From positions 434,001 through 498,000 of the forward strand of contig NZ_CP089588.1 in the NCBI RefSeq assembly GCF_021249345.1: a stretch of 64,000 nt of DNA, read 5' to 3'. The translations under genes and the position numbers were made by a program. The stretch is from Halobacterium wangiae (GTDB lineage Archaea > Halobacteriota > Halobacteria > Halobacteriales > Halobacteriaceae). Of this stretch, positions 8,935 through 17,882 are shown one piece after another (positions within the stretch are counted from its first letter, which is position 1; every line of letters starts with the position of its first letter). The notes below the pieces were generated by a model, which worked only from the letters and a program-made list of their open reading frames with translations, was not told where the DNA came from and ran no database searches.

Positions 8935-9042
8935 ATGCCAGGTGAGGAACGAGTCGGTGCCGGTCGAGTCCACCGGACGCGTCGTCGAGGAGCGCCGCTG
9001 CCGCGCGTCGGAGCGCCGACGCTCGCGGGTGGTTCCTCGTGA
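8935..9042 (+). CDS. Possible 35-aa upstream ORF coupled to archease
   Basis: ATG at 8935 starts MPGEERVGAGRVHRTRRRGA and ends with TGA at 9040-9042, overlapping the archease GTG (GTGA). The product is basic and Pro/Gly-rich with no recognisable domain. Two points favour translation: a TATA-like box at the leaderless distance, and the four-base stop/start overlap seen at several coupled genes in this window. Against it are the small size and unusual composition for a haloarchaeal protein. It may serve only to couple or regulate archease translation. Confidence 0.3.
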   Translation: MPGEERVGAGRVHRTRRRGAPLPRVGAPTLAGGSS

Positions 9043-9449
9043 CCTTCCGCCTCCGGGAGCACACCGCGGACGTCGCCGTGGAGGCCGAGGCGAACAGTCT
9101 GGGAGGCCTCTTCGCGGCCGTCGCGGACGGGATGGCGGCCGCGATGGTCGAGGATTTCCCCGACTCCGGCGAGCGGTTCACGCTGGAGGAGCGAGCGGGG
9201 AGCCGGGAGCGCGCGCTCTACGACTACCTCGACCGGCTCATCTACGAGCGGGACGTGCGCGGCGTCCTCCCCGTGGACAGCGACGCCACGGTCCGCGAAG
9301 TCGACGGCGAGTGGGTCGTCGAGGCGAGTGCGCGCGGCGTCCCCCTCGCGGCGGTCCACGGCCGCGACCTGAAGGCCGTGACGTACTCCGAGATGGTCCT
9401 CGAGGAGCGCGCGGACGGCTGGCACGGCTACGTGGTCTTCGACGTGTAG
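9039..9449 (+). CDS. Archease (RtcB RNA ligase activator)
   Basis: 136 residues with a GTG start at 9039 that begins exactly at the family N-terminus (VTFRLREHTADVAVEAEA). The conserved acidic metal-binding surface is visible: EHTAD near the start, the AxADGMAAAM helix and, at the C-terminus, KAVTYSEMVLEERADGWHGY. Archease promotes guanylylation and turnover of RtcB, the 3'-phosphate/5'-hydroxyl tRNA ligase. The rtcB gene is the second gene downstream on the same strand, which strongly supports the assignment. Confidence 0.93.
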   Translation: MTFRLREHTADVAVEAEANSLGGLFAAVADGMAAAMVEDFPDSGERFTLEERAGSRERALYDYLDRLIYERDVRGVLPVDSDATVREVDGEWVVEASARGVPLAAVHGRDLKAVTYSEMVLEERADGWHGYVVFDV

Positions 9450-9466
9450 GCCCGACGAACGACCAC

Positions 9467-9474
9467 GCTTTTCG
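9467..9474 (+). promoter_or_regulatory. TATA-like box before the DoxX-like gene
   Basis: GCTTTTCG lies about 27 nt upstream of the ATG at 9498, so the membrane-protein gene can be transcribed independently of archease. Confidence 0.4.
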
Positions 9475-9497
9475 GTCGTGGGAGCGTACCGCCGCCC

Positions 9498-10523
9498 ATG
9501 TTCGAAGCCGTCGGCGACGGAGTCGGCCACGTCAGGTACGTCGTGGACGGCGCACCGACCGTCCGGGCCGTGACGTTCCTCGCGGACGTGCTGAGCGACC
9601 CGGTGAACGCCGCGCTCGTCGGTGGCGGGGGGCTCGCCGTCGTCCTCGCGATGGTCGCCTTCCTCCGGTACCGGCCCGCCAGCGCGGACGTCCGGGCCCT
9701 CCGGAACTCGCTCTGGGGCTACCGCGAGTTCGTCCCGTGGATGCTCCGGCTCGCCGTCGGCCTGCCGCTGATCGGCGCGGGGTTCGCCGGCTACTTCTTC
9801 TCCCCGGCGGTGCAGGCGCCGACACGCGTCTTCCAGGTCGCCATCGGCTTCCTCCTGCTGTTCGGGCTCGGCACCCGCGTGGTGGCGCTCGTCGGCCTGC
9901 TCGCGTACCTCGCCAGCCTCGCGGTGCGCCCGGAACTCGTGCTCGCCAGCGAGTACGTCGGCGGCTTCCTCGGCATCCTGGTCCTCGGGAGCGGCCGTCC
10001 GAGCGCCGACCACCTGCTCAAGGAGGTTGCGGCCACCGAACACACTGTCTACGGCCGCTTCGAACCGATCTATCCCGCCGTCGAACGGTTCCACGGCCTC
10101 GTCAAACCGTACGAACAGTACGCGCCCACCCTGATCCGCGTGGGACTGGGGTTCAACTTCGCGCTGCTGGGCTTCTGGGAGAAACTCGCGAACCCGGGCC
10201 ACGCCCTGGAGGTCGTCGAGAAGTACGACCTGACGGCGGTCGTCCCCGTCGACCCGGGGCTGTGGGTCGTCGGCGCGGGCCTGACGGAACTCGCGGTCGG
10301 CGTGTTCCTCGTTGTCGGCCTGTTCACACGGGCGACCGCGGCGACGGCCTTCCTCGTGTTGACGACGACGCTGTTCGGCCTGCCCGACGACCCGGTGCTC
10401 GCCCACGTCACGCTGTTCGGGCTCACGTCCGCGCTGTTCGTCACGGGCGGCGGCCCGCTGTCCATCGACGAGCGCCTCGGCGTCGTCCTCGACCACTCGC
10501 CGCACCGACCGGCGACCGAGTAG
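9498..10523 (+). CDS. DoxX-like multi-pass membrane protein
   Basis: 341 residues with about eight hydrophobic segments. Two similar halves each start with a charged stretch and a helix of the DoxX type: WMLRLAVGLPLIGAGFAGYF near residue 80 and LIRVGLGFNFALLGFWEKL near residue 210. The latter is the typical DoxX N-terminal helix. DoxX/SURF4-like proteins are linked to quinone or thiosulfate metabolism and membrane stress, but no partner enzyme is visible here. It lies between archease and rtcB with gaps of about 45-50 nt; whether it belongs functionally to RNA repair is unknown. Confidence 0.75.
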   Translation: MFEAVGDGVGHVRYVVDGAPTVRAVTFLADVLSDPVNAALVGGGGLAVVLAMVAFLRYRPASADVRALRNSLWGYREFVPWMLRLAVGLPLIGAGFAGYFFSPAVQAPTRVFQVAIGFLLLFGLGTRVVALVGLLAYLASLAVRPELVLASEYVGGFLGILVLGSGRPSADHLLKEVAATEHTVYGRFEPIYPAVERFHGLVKPYEQYAPTLIRVGLGFNFALLGFWEKLANPGHALEVVEKYDLTAVVPVDPGLWVVGAGLTELAVGVFLVVGLFTRATAATAFLVLTTTLFGLPDDPVLAHVTLFGLTSALFVTGGGPLSIDERLGVVLDHSPHRPATE

Positions 10524-10568
10524 GCAGTAGACGAAACGCCTACCAACGGGACGCACCGACTCTTCAGT

Positions 10569-12068
10569 ATGAACTCGTTCGACGCCGGCGACCGGACGCT
10601 CTACGAGGTCGAGGAGAACGTCTGGGAGCTCGAAGCAGACGACGCGATGCGCGTCCCGGCCCGCGTACTCGCCAACGAGGCGCTGCTCGAACACATCGGC
10701 GACGACCGCACGCTCGGCCAGTTGCGCAACGTCGCGTGCATGCCGGGGGTCGTCGCGCCCGCGCTGTGTATGCCCGACGGCCACCAGGGGTACGGCTTCC
10801 CCGTCGGCGGCGTCGCCGCCTTCGACGCCGAGGACGGCTGCATCTCGCCGGGCGGCGTCGGCTTCGACATCAACTGCGGCGTCCGCATGGTGAAGACGGA
10901 CCTCACGTACGAGGACGTCCAGGGCCGCGAGGAGGACCTCGTGGACGCGCTGTTCGACGCGGTGCCCTGCGGCCTGGGTGGCGGCGGCGTCCACGACGGC
11001 ACGCACGGCGACCTGGAGGCCGCCCTGGAGCGCGGCGTCGACTGGTGCGTCGAGGAGGGGTACGCCACGCGCGAGGACCGACTGCACTGCGAGGACGAGG
11101 GGATGCGCCCGGACGCCGACCCGGACGCCGTCTCGAAGAAGGCCAAGGACCGCGGCGCGAGCCAGATGGGGTCGCTGGGATCGGGCAACCACTTCCTCGA
11201 GGTCCAGCGCGTCACCGACGTCTACGACGCCGAGACGGCCGACGCGTTCGGCCTCGCGGAGGACCAGGTCGTCGTCCTCATCCACTGTGGCTCCCGGGGG
11301 CTGGGCCACCAGATCTGCTCGGACTACCTCCGGCGCATCGAAGACGAACACCCCGACTTCCTCGCAAAGTTGCCGGAGAAGGACCTCGCCGCCGCGCCCG
11401 CCGGCTCCGAACTCGCCGACGAGTACTACGGCGCGATGTGCGCCGCCATCAACTTCGCGTGGGTGAACCGACAGCTCATCACGCACGCCGTCCGCGAGAC
11501 GTTCGCGGACGTCTTCGATCAGTCGTGGGAGGCCCTCGAGATGGACCTCCTCTACGACGTCGCACACAACATCGCGAAGCGCGAGAGCCACGCGGTGCAC
11601 GAGGTCGAGGACGGCTACAGCCTCTACGGCGACGGCGAGCAGGTCGAGCGCGACCTCTACGTCCACCGGAAGGGTGCGACCCGCGCGTTCCCCGCCGGCC
11701 ACCCGGAGGTGCCGACCGCGTACCGCGACGTCGGTCAGCCGGTCATCATCCCCGGGAGCATGGGCGCGGGGAGCTACGTGCTGAGGGGCGGCGACGAGTC
11801 TCTCGGGCGGTCGTTCGGCTCGACGGCGCACGGCGCGGGCCGCCTGATGAGTCGCACACAGGCGAAGCGGGAGTACGGCGGCGGCGCGGTCCAGACCAGC
11901 CTCCGCGAGCAGAACCAGATCTACGTGAAGGCGGCCTCCGGCGAGACCATCGCGGAGGAGGCGCCCGGCGTCTACAAGGACGTCGACGAGGTGGTCGGGG
12001 TCTCGGACGCGCTCGGTATCGGTGACCTCGTCGTGCGGACGTTCCCCGTCTGCAACGTCAAGGGGTAG
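10569..12068 (+). CDS. rtcB: RNA-splicing ligase RtcB
   Basis: 499 residues, full length and without an intein. Metal and GTP residues are all present: Asp100 and Cys103 in GVGFDINCGVR, His208 in GSGNHFLEV, His239 in IHCGSRGLGHQ, His333 in DVAHNIAKRESH and the guanylylated His421 in TAHGAGRLMSRTQAKR. RtcB joins 2',3'-cyclic phosphate (or 3'-phosphate) ends to 5'-OH ends, sealing tRNA exons after intron removal and repairing RNA. Archease lies two genes upstream. The stop abuts the stop of the convergent nucleotidase with no spacer. Confidence 0.97.
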   Translation: MNSFDAGDRTLYEVEENVWELEADDAMRVPARVLANEALLEHIGDDRTLGQLRNVACMPGVVAPALCMPDGHQGYGFPVGGVAAFDAEDGCISPGGVGFDINCGVRMVKTDLTYEDVQGREEDLVDALFDAVPCGLGGGGVHDGTHGDLEAALERGVDWCVEEGYATREDRLHCEDEGMRPDADPDAVSKKAKDRGASQMGSLGSGNHFLEVQRVTDVYDAETADAFGLAEDQVVVLIHCGSRGLGHQICSDYLRRIEDEHPDFLAKLPEKDLAAAPAGSELADEYYGAMCAAINFAWVNRQLITHAVRETFADVFDQSWEALEMDLLYDVAHNIAKRESHAVHEVEDGYSLYGDGEQVERDLYVHRKGATRAFPAGHPEVPTAYRDVGQPVIIPGSMGAGSYVLRGGDESLGRSFGSTAHGAGRLMSRTQAKREYGGGAVQTSLREQNQIYVKAASGETIAEEAPGVYKDVDEVVGVSDALGIGDLVVRTFPVCNVKG

Positions 12069-13454
12069 TCACTGCACGACCGGCTGGTCGAGGTACGGCC
12101 GCTCGATGCGGCCCTCCGTCTCCGTGTTCACGCCGTGTTCTCGCGCCCGCTCGACCAGCGCGTCCCGGAGGCTGCCGACCGTCCGCACCACGTCGCTCTC
12201 GTCGATGGCCTGCACGATGTGGTCGGTCACGACGTGGTAGTCCGAGAGCGCGACCTCGTACGTCTCCTCGGGGTGGACCGGCTCTCCACCGACAGTCGCT
12301 TCCACGACCGAGTAGTCCCGGTCGTCGTACACCAGCCTGGCGCCGGAGACGTGGCCGAACCACCACGGCGGCACGTCGTCGTCCGGGTAGCGGGCCGCCA
12401 ACTGGAGGTCGGCGAACGCGTCGAGCAGCGTGGCGCCGTCGACGTCGGCGACGACCACCTCGTTGTCGAACGGACAGAGGCCGTGGATGTCCGCGGCGCT
12501 CACCTCGCCGTCGAGCGGGTCGTCCTGCCTGATACCGCCCACGACGAACGCGACGTCGGCGTCGCCGGCCGACCGGAGCGCGTCCGTGACGAAGTTCCCG
12601 ACGGCGCTCTCGCCGCCCTTCAGGTGGCGCTCCGTCCGGCGCACTGGCCCGTCGACGTGTGCGACCGTCTCCGAGAGCCCCGTCTCGTCGAGGCGCTCGC
12701 GGAGCGCGTCCGCCACCGACTCGTCGACGGGGTAGTCGGCCGTCTCGCGGTGGCTAGCCGTCGGCTCGTCGCCGCCCAGCGTGACCTCGAGGAGCGTGTG
12801 GCCGTTGGAGCCGGGGCGCGCGACGAGCGTCCCGTCGACTTGCGCGACGACTTCGTCGTGCTCGTGGCCCCCGAGGACGGCGTCGGCCGACGTCTCGCGA
12901 GCGAGGTCCTCGTCGTCGCCACGGTGGGAGATGACGACCACCAGGTCCGCGCCGGCGTCGCGGAGGTGGCGCTCGGCGTCCTGGACTGCTTCGACCGCGT
13001 CCCCGACCGCCAGATCGTTGGCTACCGGGTTGATGTCCGGCGTCGTCTCTGCCGTGACGCCGACGAGGCCGACGGTCACGTCCCCAGCGTCTACGAGCGT
13101 CGAGGGGGTCGTGTGGTCGGCCGCGAAACGGTCGCCGTCGAGGTACGCGTTCGCGTTCAGCCACGCGCCCGGGAACTCGCGGGCGGCGCGGCGCGCGGCG
13201 TCGTAGTCGTGGTCGAAGTCGTGGTTGCCGAACACCTCGGCGTCCGGGTCGACGGCGTCGAAGAGGTCCTGTGACTGCGCGCCGCCGCAGGCCGTCGAGA
13301 GGACGCCGGGGCCGGTGTTGTCGCCGCCACCGGTGACGAGCGTCGGTACGTGGTCGTCGCGGAGGGCGTCGATGGCGCCGGCGAGACGACCGACGCGCTC
13401 GGGCGTGTCGTAGGCGTTCTCCACGTCTGCGTAGTGGAGGATACGGACGGTCAT
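12069..13454 (-). CDS. 5'-nucleotidase/UshA-like metallophosphoesterase, paralogue A
   Basis: 461 residues from ATG at 13454, with no signal peptide, so unlike bacterial UshA it is probably cytosolic. The metallophosphoesterase domain has D10 (HYADVEN), GNHD (76-79), H177 (SHRGDDEDL) and GGHEHD (195-200). In the first motif the usual D-x-H is D-x-E. The C-terminal nucleotidase domain follows (GNFVTDALR, GGIRQDDP), but the usual NGGGIR is VVGGIR, lacking the Asn. It likely removes phosphate from nucleotides or related esters. A paralogue lies 5 kb away. Confidence 0.87.
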   Translation of the reverse strand: MTVRILHYADVENAYDTPERVGRLAGAIDALRDDHVPTLVTGGGDNTGPGVLSTACGGAQSQDLFDAVDPDAEVFGNHDFDHDYDAARRAAREFPGAWLNANAYLDGDRFAADHTTPSTLVDAGDVTVGLVGVTAETTPDINPVANDLAVGDAVEAVQDAERHLRDAGADLVVVISHRGDDEDLARETSADAVLGGHEHDEVVAQVDGTLVARPGSNGHTLLEVTLGGDEPTASHRETADYPVDESVADALRERLDETGLSETVAHVDGPVRRTERHLKGGESAVGNFVTDALRSAGDADVAFVVGGIRQDDPLDGEVSAADIHGLCPFDNEVVVADVDGATLLDAFADLQLAARYPDDDVPPWWFGHVSGARLVYDDRDYSVVEATVGGEPVHPEETYEVALSDYHVVTDHIVQAIDESDVVRTVGSLRDALVERAREHGVNTETEGRIERPYLDQPVVQ

Positions 13455-13506
13455 GGACGGACGTACCGCGAGTGTGACGAAAAGGGTTCCGTGAAGATTT
13501 CTGGGG

Positions 13507-13980
13507 TCAGGACTGTGCGGTCGTCGTCGCGTCGTCGCAGTCGTGGGTCGCCACGTACGTGATCTCCACGGCGTCCTCCTGGACGGTCACGCCGAGGGCG
13601 AGACAGGACTCCGCGGTGGTCTCGCTGGTGAACAGCGTGGTGTACGTCTCGTCGGTGTCGCGGACGCGCGCCCGGACCCGCCACTCGCCGCGCGACCGGG
13701 GGAACGCCGGCGGTTCGAACGTGGCGCCGTGGACGCTCTGTCCGACGTCGTCGCTGTCTGTCCCCTCGATGCCGACGTCGGACCAGAACACCACCTCGCC
13801 GTCGAGTTCGAGCTGGAGGTCCAGGGAGACAGACTGCGAGAGTGAGTTGCTGACCCGGACGCTGTCGAGGCGGGGGTTCTCGGTCCCCGACCCCGACCCG
13901 GAGTCCGAGGAACAGCCCGCGAGCGCGGCGAGCGAGACGACCCCCGCCCGGAGTGCGTTCCGGCGCGTGATGGGTGGCAT
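13507..13980 (-). CDS. Predicted lipoprotein, Tat-type signal, unknown function
   Basis: 157 residues from ATG at 13980. The N-terminus MPPITRRNALRAG carries twin arginines, then a hydrophobic stretch and the lipobox LAALAGC, typical of haloarchaeal Tat-exported lipoproteins. A Ser/Gly/Asp-rich linker leads to an all-beta domain (VRVSNSLSQSVSLDLQLELD) that resembles immunoglobulin-like or FxLYD-type domains, with two later cysteines. It is probably anchored on the outer face of the membrane. I do not recognise a specific family. It sits just upstream of the nucleotidase on the same strand (52 nt apart). Confidence 0.75.
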   Translation of the reverse strand: MPPITRRNALRAGVVSLAALAGCSSDSGSGSGTENPRLDSVRVSNSLSQSVSLDLQLELDGEVVFWSDVGIEGTDSDDVGQSVHGATFEPPAFPRSRGEWRVRARVRDTDETYTTLFTSETTAESCLALGVTVQEDAVEITYVATHDCDDATTTAQS

Positions 13981-14047
13981 ACAGCCACGTGGGAACACCG
14001 CCGAGTAAAGCGTGTGGGTTTCAGTCTCGCTGCTGACGCATTGGCCG

Positions 14048-14473
14048 TCAGCGCGAGAACCCGGGTCCGGACGGGCCGCGGGGGCCGCTCGGCCCGCCGC
14101 CCTCGGCCAACTGGACGTACTCGGACTCGGGTTCGCCCGGAACCTCCTCGCCGTCCTCGTAGCGGACGAAGTTCAGGTAGAACGGTTCGCCACAGCCCGG
14201 TTCCTCGTCTTGCTCCGCGTCTGTGCCGCGGGTTGCGTCGCTCCCCGCTCTACCAACCGAGGCCTCGCGCGGAGGATGTGACCACTCGACGTCGCCCTCC
14301 CCACAGACGAACTGCACGCCGTCCGCGTCGTCGGCCTCGTAGTCGTCCGACGGACTGACGTATTTCCACCCCGCCAGCGGGAACGGCGTCACGGACTTGT
14401 CCGCCATGTAGGGGTCGCGGTCGAGTTCGGCGACGGCGCCACAGCGCGGACAGTAGTACGTCACGGCGACCAT
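14048..14473 (-). CDS. Haloarchaeal zinc-ribbon protein, unknown function
   Basis: 141 residues. A first CxxC (YYCPRCGAVAEL) sits at the start, and further cysteines occur in QFVCGEG and PGCGEPFYLNFVRY, consistent with a treble-clef or zinc-ribbon fold. The tail is Gly/Pro-rich (GGGPSGPRGPSGPG), unusual for this genome and probably disordered. No enzymatic motif is visible; it could be a nucleic-acid-binding or protein-interaction factor. The gene stands alone between the lipoprotein and the M24 peptidase. Confidence 0.7.
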   Translation of the reverse strand: MVAVTYYCPRCGAVAELDRDPYMADKSVTPFPLAGWKYVSPSDDYEADDADGVQFVCGEGDVEWSHPPREASVGRAGSDATRGTDAEQDEEPGCGEPFYLNFVRYEDGEEVPGEPESEYVQLAEGGGPSGPRGPSGPGFSR

Positions 14474-14546
14474 ACGACGGGTTCGCGCCCGAGCGGCAAA
14501 GGCCGTTCGCCGACGGGCGTTCTCGAGCGCCCCACTGGTGGGCGTG

Positions 14547-15722
14547 TCAGACCACGCGGAGTTCCCGGGAGTAGTCGTTCAGGTTCTCGTAGCCGTCCTC
14601 GGTGACGAAGACGAGGTCCTCGAGGCGAACGCCGCCGGTCCCCTGCTCGTACAGGCCCGGTTCGACCGTCACGACGTGGCCGGGTTGGAGTTCGCCGCCG
14701 AACTCGCTGAGGCTGGGCATCTCGTGGACGTCGAGGCCAACCCCGTGTCCGGTGCTATGGAAGAAGCCGTCCTGGGTCGACTCGTCGGTCCGGAGCGTCG
14801 GGTAGTCCTCGCGCTCGAAGACGTCACACACCGCTCCGTGGACCGTTTCACCGGTCACGCCGGGCCCGATCGCGTCCAGGGCCGCCTCGAAGGCCTCCCG
14901 GGTGAGGTCGTACCACTCCCGAACCTGCGGGTCGGGGTCGCCCTTCACGAACGTCCGGGTCATGTCGCCGAAGTACCGCGACGCCTCGTTATGCGGGTAG
15001 ATGTCGACGATCACCGGCTCGCCAGCGCGGATCGGACCCGACCCGGACTCGTGTGAGAGCGCGCCGTCGGCGCCGGCGGCGACGATGCAGTCGTCTACCC
15101 GACAGCCGTCCTCGAGGAGCGCGACCTCGATCGCGCGGCGGACCCGCTCGCTCGTCAGCACCTCGCCGTCGAGACGGAGCACGCCGTCGGTGACCGTCGC
15201 GCGTTCGAGTAGCTCCTCGGCGACTGCCATCGCGTCCTCGGTCGCGCGCTGGGTCTCCGCGATGTGGTCGATCTCCGCGTCGGTCTTCACCGTCCGAGCG
15301 CTGAGCAGGACGTCGTCGTAGTCCGTGACGACCTCGATGCCGTGGTCGCGCAGGACCTCCGCGGTCCCGGTCGGGAACGACACCGGGACCGACACGGAGT
15401 CGACGCCGTACTCGGCGAGGAACCCGGCGGTCGCGACGGGTCTGGCCTTCGTCCGCCCGTGGTCCGCGACCGCGTCCGCGAAGCCGAACTCCCGGAACGT
15501 CCGGACGCTGTCGGCGTCGGTGTCGGCGCTCGCTCGCGTGGACTCCAGCGGGGGCACGAGGAGCCTGACCGCCCCGTCCGCGTACAGCGTGACGAAGTCG
15601 TCCGGAGCGTGGTACCCCGAGAGGTAGTACTGGTTGCTGTCCTCGCCGTCGGCGTCGACGAGGTAGCCGTCCGTCCCCGCCTCGTCGAGGTGGTCCTCCA
15701 GGTGGGAGTGACTCTCGTTCAC
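14547..15722 (-). CDS. M24-family metallopeptidase (Xaa-Pro aminopeptidase-like)
   Basis: 391 residues from GTG at 15722, chosen because GTTTTTATAC lies 27 nt upstream; an in-frame extension to 15800 would cross this promoter. An N-terminal creatinase-type domain precedes the pita-bread catalytic domain. Its metal ligands are visible: Asp in VIVDIYPHN, Asp in YFGDMTRTF, His in [12 protein letters not shown], Glu in VEPGLYEQG and Glu in VRLEDLVFV. It should cleave N-terminal residues before proline in the cytosol, although some family members act on other substrates. Confidence 0.92.
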   Translation of the reverse strand: MNESHSHLEDHLDEAGTDGYLVDADGEDSNQYYLSGYHAPDDFVTLYADGAVRLLVPPLESTRASADTDADSVRTFREFGFADAVADHGRTKARPVATAGFLAEYGVDSVSVPVSFPTGTAEVLRDHGIEVVTDYDDVLLSARTVKTDAEIDHIAETQRATEDAMAVAEELLERATVTDGVLRLDGEVLTSERVRRAIEVALLEDGCRVDDCIVAAGADGALSHESGSGPIRAGEPVIVDIYPHNEASRYFGDMTRTFVKGDPDPQVREWYDLTREAFEAALDAIGPGVTGETVHGAVCDVFEREDYPTLRTDESTQDGFFHSTGHGVGLDVHEMPSLSEFGGELQPGHVVTVEPGLYEQGTGGVRLEDLVFVTEDGYENLNDYSRELRVV

Positions 15723-15744
15723 GGCCCGAGTTCGGCGCTGTGGT

Positions 15745-15754
15745 GTATAAAAAC
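15745..15754 (-). promoter_or_regulatory. TATA box of the M24 peptidase gene
   Basis: GTTTTTATAC on the minus strand, centred 27 nt upstream of the GTG at 15722; one of the clearest leaderless promoters in the window. Confidence 0.65.
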
Positions 15755-15822
15755 TGCCGAGGTGCGTCACCGACCGACACACGCCCCCGCAGCGGTACAC
15801 GACCAGCGCACAATCCCGTGGC

Positions 15823-15920
15823 AGTAGGCAGCCGGCAGCCTGGCGGACTGTGAGGGCGACGACCGAGCGAGCGGCGCAGCGCGCCGCTCACGAGGGAGGA
15901 GGGCTCGCGAGTGGCCTACT
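15823..15920. repeat. Hairpin element 2 between divergent promoters
   Basis: A long-range pair, AGTAGGC (15823-15829) with GCCTACT (15914-15920), encloses a perfect 9-bp stem with loop AGC at 15869-15889 (GAGCGGCGC/GCGCCGCTC). Wording around it (GACCGAGC, ACGAGGGAGG) resembles the other arrays. It lies between the peptidase promoter and the eIF-2B-like gene start. Confidence 0.6.
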
Positions 15921-15958
15921 TCGGAAGGCCTTTTGTCGCACCCCGGGTGGTAGCTACT

Positions 15959-16810
15959 ATGATAGACGAGACTGCCGAGGAGATCCGAGAGATGCGGACG
16001 CACTCCTCCTCGGTCGTCGCCGTGAAGGCCGCTCGCGCGCTCCGGGACCTCCTCGACAAGGACTACCCGACCGTTGAGGAGTACGTGCGGGCGCTCGAAC
16101 GGAACAGCAACGCCCTCCGCCGCGCGAACGCCTCCCACGCGTCGCTGGTGACCACCCAGCGCGCCATCGTCGAGGGCGTCCGGGACGCCGACCCCGCGTC
16201 CGTCGCGGAGGCCAAGGAGGTCACCGCGGCGGCCATCGACGACGTGGTCGACACCGTCGAGAACGCGAAACACGCGGCCGCAGAGGCTACCGCCGAGCGC
16301 ATCGAGGACGGACAGACGCTGCTCACCCACGACTACTCCTCGACCGTGCTGGAGGCCCTCGAACTCGCCGCCCAGGACGGCAAACACCTCGACGTGTTCG
16401 TGACGGAGGCCCGCCCGCGCCACCTCGGCCGGAAGACGGCGCGGACGCTCGCGGCCATCGACCGCATCGACCCGACGCTCATCGTCGACGGCGCCTCCGG
16501 CTACTACCTCCCGGAGTGCGACCGCGTCCTCCTCGGGATGGACTGCATCGTCGACGACACGTACTACAACCGCGTCGGGACGTACCCGCTGGTCGCGACG
16601 GCCGCCGACATCGGCACGCCCGTGACTGTCTCGGGGTCGAGCGCGAAACTCGTCGACGACGGCTTCCGCTTCGAGAACGACTTCCGCGACCCCAGCGAGG
16701 TCATCCGTGAACCCCCGGAGGGCTTCGAAGTGGAGAATCCGGCGTACGACGCGACCCCGACCCGCCTGCTCGACGTCGTGGTGACCGACGAGGGCGTCGA
16801 GGAGTACTGA
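15959..16810 (+). CDS. eIF-2B alpha/beta/delta-like protein, possibly ribose-1,5-bisphosphate isomerase
   Basis: 283 residues from ATG at 15959. The N-terminal half is helical. The C-terminal Rossmann-like half has the family signatures VFVTEARPRHLGRKTARTLA, GMDCIVDDTYYNRVGTYPL and AADIGTPVTVSG. Archaeal members include ribose-1,5-bisphosphate isomerase of the pentose bisphosphate (AMP salvage) route as well as proteins annotated as translation factors. Haloarchaea lack a genuine eIF2B exchange complex, so a metabolic isomerase is the more likely role. A TATA-like CCTTTTGTC lies near 15929. The longer frame starting at 15911 would run through the hairpin element and is less likely. Confidence 0.8.
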   Translation: MIDETAEEIREMRTHSSSVVAVKAARALRDLLDKDYPTVEEYVRALERNSNALRRANASHASLVTTQRAIVEGVRDADPASVAEAKEVTAAAIDDVVDTVENAKHAAAEATAERIEDGQTLLTHDYSSTVLEALELAAQDGKHLDVFVTEARPRHLGRKTARTLAAIDRIDPTLIVDGASGYYLPECDRVLLGMDCIVDDTYYNRVGTYPLVATAADIGTPVTVSGSSAKLVDDGFRFENDFRDPSEVIREPPEGFEVENPAYDATPTRLLDVVVTDEGVEEY

Positions 16811-16828
16811 GGGCCGCCGGACTCGGTT

Positions 16829-17827
16829 CTACGCCGGACGCTCCGACGTGACCTCGTACTGTTCGTCCTCGTACTCGACGTAGACCGGTTCGTCGATGCC
16901 GAACGGCGGGACGGTCGCGTCCGGTGCTTCTAGGCGAACGGTCTCGACGCCCTCCTCGAAGAACGGAATCGTGTTCCGGTACGGCGTCGTCCGGCCCGTC
17001 CCGGGACCCGGTCTGAGGAGTTGCTCGGTGACGTACCGCTGGAGGGGGCGGCCTGCTGGAACCCCCTCGCGTTCGACGACGAACGCCGACAGCTCTTCGT
17101 CCTCCCCGGGTTCCTCGCCGGTGGTCACGACGACGGTGTCGCCGTCCCGCGACGCGGAGACGTCGTCGGTCGGCGTCAGTTCGAGTTGGTCGCCGTTCAG
17201 CCTGAAGCGGGCGCCGAGCGCCACGTGGAACGAGTCCTTGTCGCCGAGGGGGAACCATCCCTGCAGGGTGAACGCGTACTCCCCACCACCGAGGCCCGCG
17301 AGCGCGACGTCGCTATCGCTCGAGGACCCGCCGGTCGGCGTCTCGGAGTTGTCCACCGTGAACGACCACTCGTGGGACTCGCCGGCGGGGAGCATGTGGA
17401 GTGGCTGTGGCCAGTACTGCGGCGCGACGTGGAACCACTGGCCATGCACGCGCTTCGAGAGTTTCCAGCCGTAGAAGTTCGCGTGGTACTCGTAGTCGGT
17501 GTCGTTCGCGAGCGTGAACGTCGTCGAGTCCGTCGGCAGGTCGAGTTCGTCGTCGTCGGGCGTCAGCGAGAGAATCTCGCCGGTCTGCTCGGGGTAGCAG
17601 ACGGCCCGTCCCTCGTCGCCGAGTGGGCATTCGCTCTGTGTCGTCGGAACGCCGAGTGAGAGTAACTCCGCCGGCGTGGCGTCCGAGGTGGTGGTCGGCT
17701 GCGTAGTCGACGTCGAGGTGGCCCGTGTGGTCGTCGTACTGTCGCTTCCGGACGGCTGGGCACCGGTACCCGTACAGCCAGCGACCGCCAGCGAAGCGAT
17801 GGTGCCGAGGAGGGCGCGTCGTCTCAT
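16829..17827 (-). CDS. Predicted lipoprotein with Thr/Ser-rich linker, unknown function
   Basis: 332 residues. MRRRALLGTIASLAVAGC is a twin-arginine-like signal with a lipobox, followed by about 35 residues rich in Thr and Ser, a likely O-glycosylated stalk. The remaining domain is beta-rich with repeated Trp/Tyr-containing strands (YHANFYGWKLSKR, HEWSFTVDNSETP, YAFTLQGWFPLG). Two cysteines (SECPLGDEGRAVCYPE) could form a disulfide outside the cell. No family recognised. Convergent with the eIF-2B-like gene. Confidence 0.72.
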   Translation of the reverse strand: MRRRALLGTIASLAVAGCTGTGAQPSGSDSTTTTRATSTSTTQPTTTSDATPAELLSLGVPTTQSECPLGDEGRAVCYPEQTGEILSLTPDDDELDLPTDSTTFTLANDTDYEYHANFYGWKLSKRVHGQWFHVAPQYWPQPLHMLPAGESHEWSFTVDNSETPTGGSSSDSDVALAGLGGGEYAFTLQGWFPLGDKDSFHVALGARFRLNGDQLELTPTDDVSASRDGDTVVVTTGEEPGEDEELSAFVVEREGVPAGRPLQRYVTEQLLRPGPGTGRTTPYRNTIPFFEEGVETVRLEAPDATVPPFGIDEPVYVEYEDEQYEVTSERPA

Positions 17828-17882
17828 ACCGGGGCGGTCGGCAGGAGGCGGTAAATGCTTCGTGGGGACTACGACGCGCGTT

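Noticed and set aside
8907-12025. Very long open frames on both strands across the archease-rtcB region (about 1000 codons each)
   Set aside because: They are alternative-frame readings of real genes in high-G+C DNA: Arg/Gly/Pro-rich or Val/Asp/Glu-rich, no motifs, and they cross several well-supported genes.
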